A DNA stretch of 5,891 nucleotides from contig JAITVE010000210.1 of assembly GCA_031285975.1 (NCBI GenBank), forward strand, positions 1-5,891, in the 5' to 3' direction. Shown piece by piece: positions 5,528 to 5,891 of the stretch (the stretch's first letter is position 1; the number at the start of each line of letters is the position of its first letter). The stretch comes from Candidatus Adiutrix sp. Lineage in GTDB: Bacteria > Desulfobacterota > Desulfarculia > Adiutricales > Adiutricaceae. The notes below the pieces were generated by a model, which ran no database searches, was not told where the DNA came from, and saw nothing but the letters and a program-made list of their open reading frames with translations. The position numbers were made by a program, and so were the translations under genes.

Positions 5528-5891
5528 ATGGACGATAACACCTTAGCTCTTTTGGAATATGAAGAAACCCTGGAATGGCTGGCCGAGGAAACCCACTCGG
5601 AGCCGGGCCGCTGGGCGGCCATGAATCTGCGCCCTGAACTGTCGCCGGAAGAAATCCTGGAATCCTGGAAACTCATCCATGAAGGACGGGAAGTGTTGAT
5701 TCAAGGGGATTCCCTGAGTTTGGCCGACCACCTGGACTTGACCGAAGCCCTGGAGCCGCTGAAAGTGGAGGGCTCCATGCTCGGCGTGGACGAACTGCGG
5801 GCCGTGGGCCTGGAAGCCCGCTGCGCCCGCGCCGCCCAGACTTTCTTCGCCTCGATGTGGGACGCCGCGCCGGGCCTGGGCGCCCTGGCCG
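5528..5891 (+). CDS. mutS2: MutS2 family protein, N-terminal part (cut by window end)
   Basis: My own translation from the ATG at 5528 stays open to the window edge (121 codons). It begins MDDNTLALLEYEETLEWLAE, with later pieces ETHSEPGRWAAMNLRPELS, EGREVLIQ, LSLADHLDLTEALEPL and GVDELRAVGLEARCARAAQ. This matches the N terminus of MutS2 proteins: Met-Asp-x-x-Thr-Leu-x-x-Leu-Glu, a Gly-Arg near residue 28, a 'LRP' turn near 36, then the stretch rich in Glu and Leu before the core clamp helices. MutS2 proteins are about 780 residues and bear a MutS-type ATPase and usually a C-terminal Smr nuclease domain. They have been linked to suppression of recombination and, in Bacillus, to rescue of collided ribosomes. 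Neither the ATPase nor the Smr domain lies within the window. Ribosome site AGAGGA is 5 nt upstream. The AT-rich leader with two inverted repeats may control its expression. Confidence 0.85.
   Translation, partial: MDDNTLALLEYEETLEWLAEETHSEPGRWAAMNLRPELSPEEILESWKLIHEGREVLIQGDSLSLADHLDLTEALEPLKVEGSMLGVDELRAVGLEARCARAAQTFFASMWDAAPGLGALA

Noticed and set aside
5310..5546. A 78-codon plus-strand frame across the AT-rich intergenic region
   Set aside because: It has no ribosome site, it would run through both inverted repeats and into the mutS2 start, and its product resembles nothing I recognise.

Overview
The window is a GC-rich bacterial chromosomal segment carrying cell-envelope and DNA-maintenance genes. 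It holds seven complete or 5'-clipped protein genes and the 5' end of an eighth. No RNA gene, CRISPR array, insertion sequence or phage gene was recognised. High GC in most genes, a Tat-exported DUF362 protein, a short PHP 'histidinol phosphate phosphatase domain' protein, a MltB-type transglycosylase lipoprotein and mutS2 together suggest a Gram-negative deltaproteobacterium (Desulfobacterota, perhaps Desulfarculus-like). That placement is inference from gene content and style; no marker gene fixes it.

Layout, left to right. (1) On the plus strand, the 3' part of a Slt-type lytic transglycosylase gene (to 611), then 8 nt later a gene for a small exported protein with an OB-fold-like domain (620-1138). 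(2) On the minus strand and convergent with these, a DUF362 gene (start near 2660, end 1740), followed after 12 nt by a pilin-like single-span protein (1727-1152) of visibly lower GC. (3) A divergent intergenic region with a good sigma-70-like promoter for recR (2790-3410, plus). (4) Convergent with recR, a minus-strand pair: a MltB-family transglycosylase lipoprotein (5304-4123), then 7 nt later a PHP-domain hydrolase (4115-3441). (5) An AT-rich divergent region of about 220 nt (5305-5527) with a strong candidate promoter for the transglycosylase and two separate large inverted repeats. (6) The start of mutS2 (5528 to the window edge, plus).

Functionally, two lytic transglycosylases of different families (Slt-like and MltB-like) cleave peptidoglycan in the periplasm. 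The OB-fold, DUF362 and pilin-like proteins are probably also exported or membrane-anchored. recR (RecFOR recombination mediator) and mutS2 (MutS2-family ATPase) are the nucleic-acid genes. The genes form short transcription units facing each other, with no sign of one large operon.

I did not find a clear new defence or mobile system. The items most worth a second look are the two inverted repeats in the mutS2 leader region, the pilin-like protein that keeps Glu+5 but has Arg instead of Gly at -1, and the peptidoglycan-binding domain placed inside the MltB-type protein.
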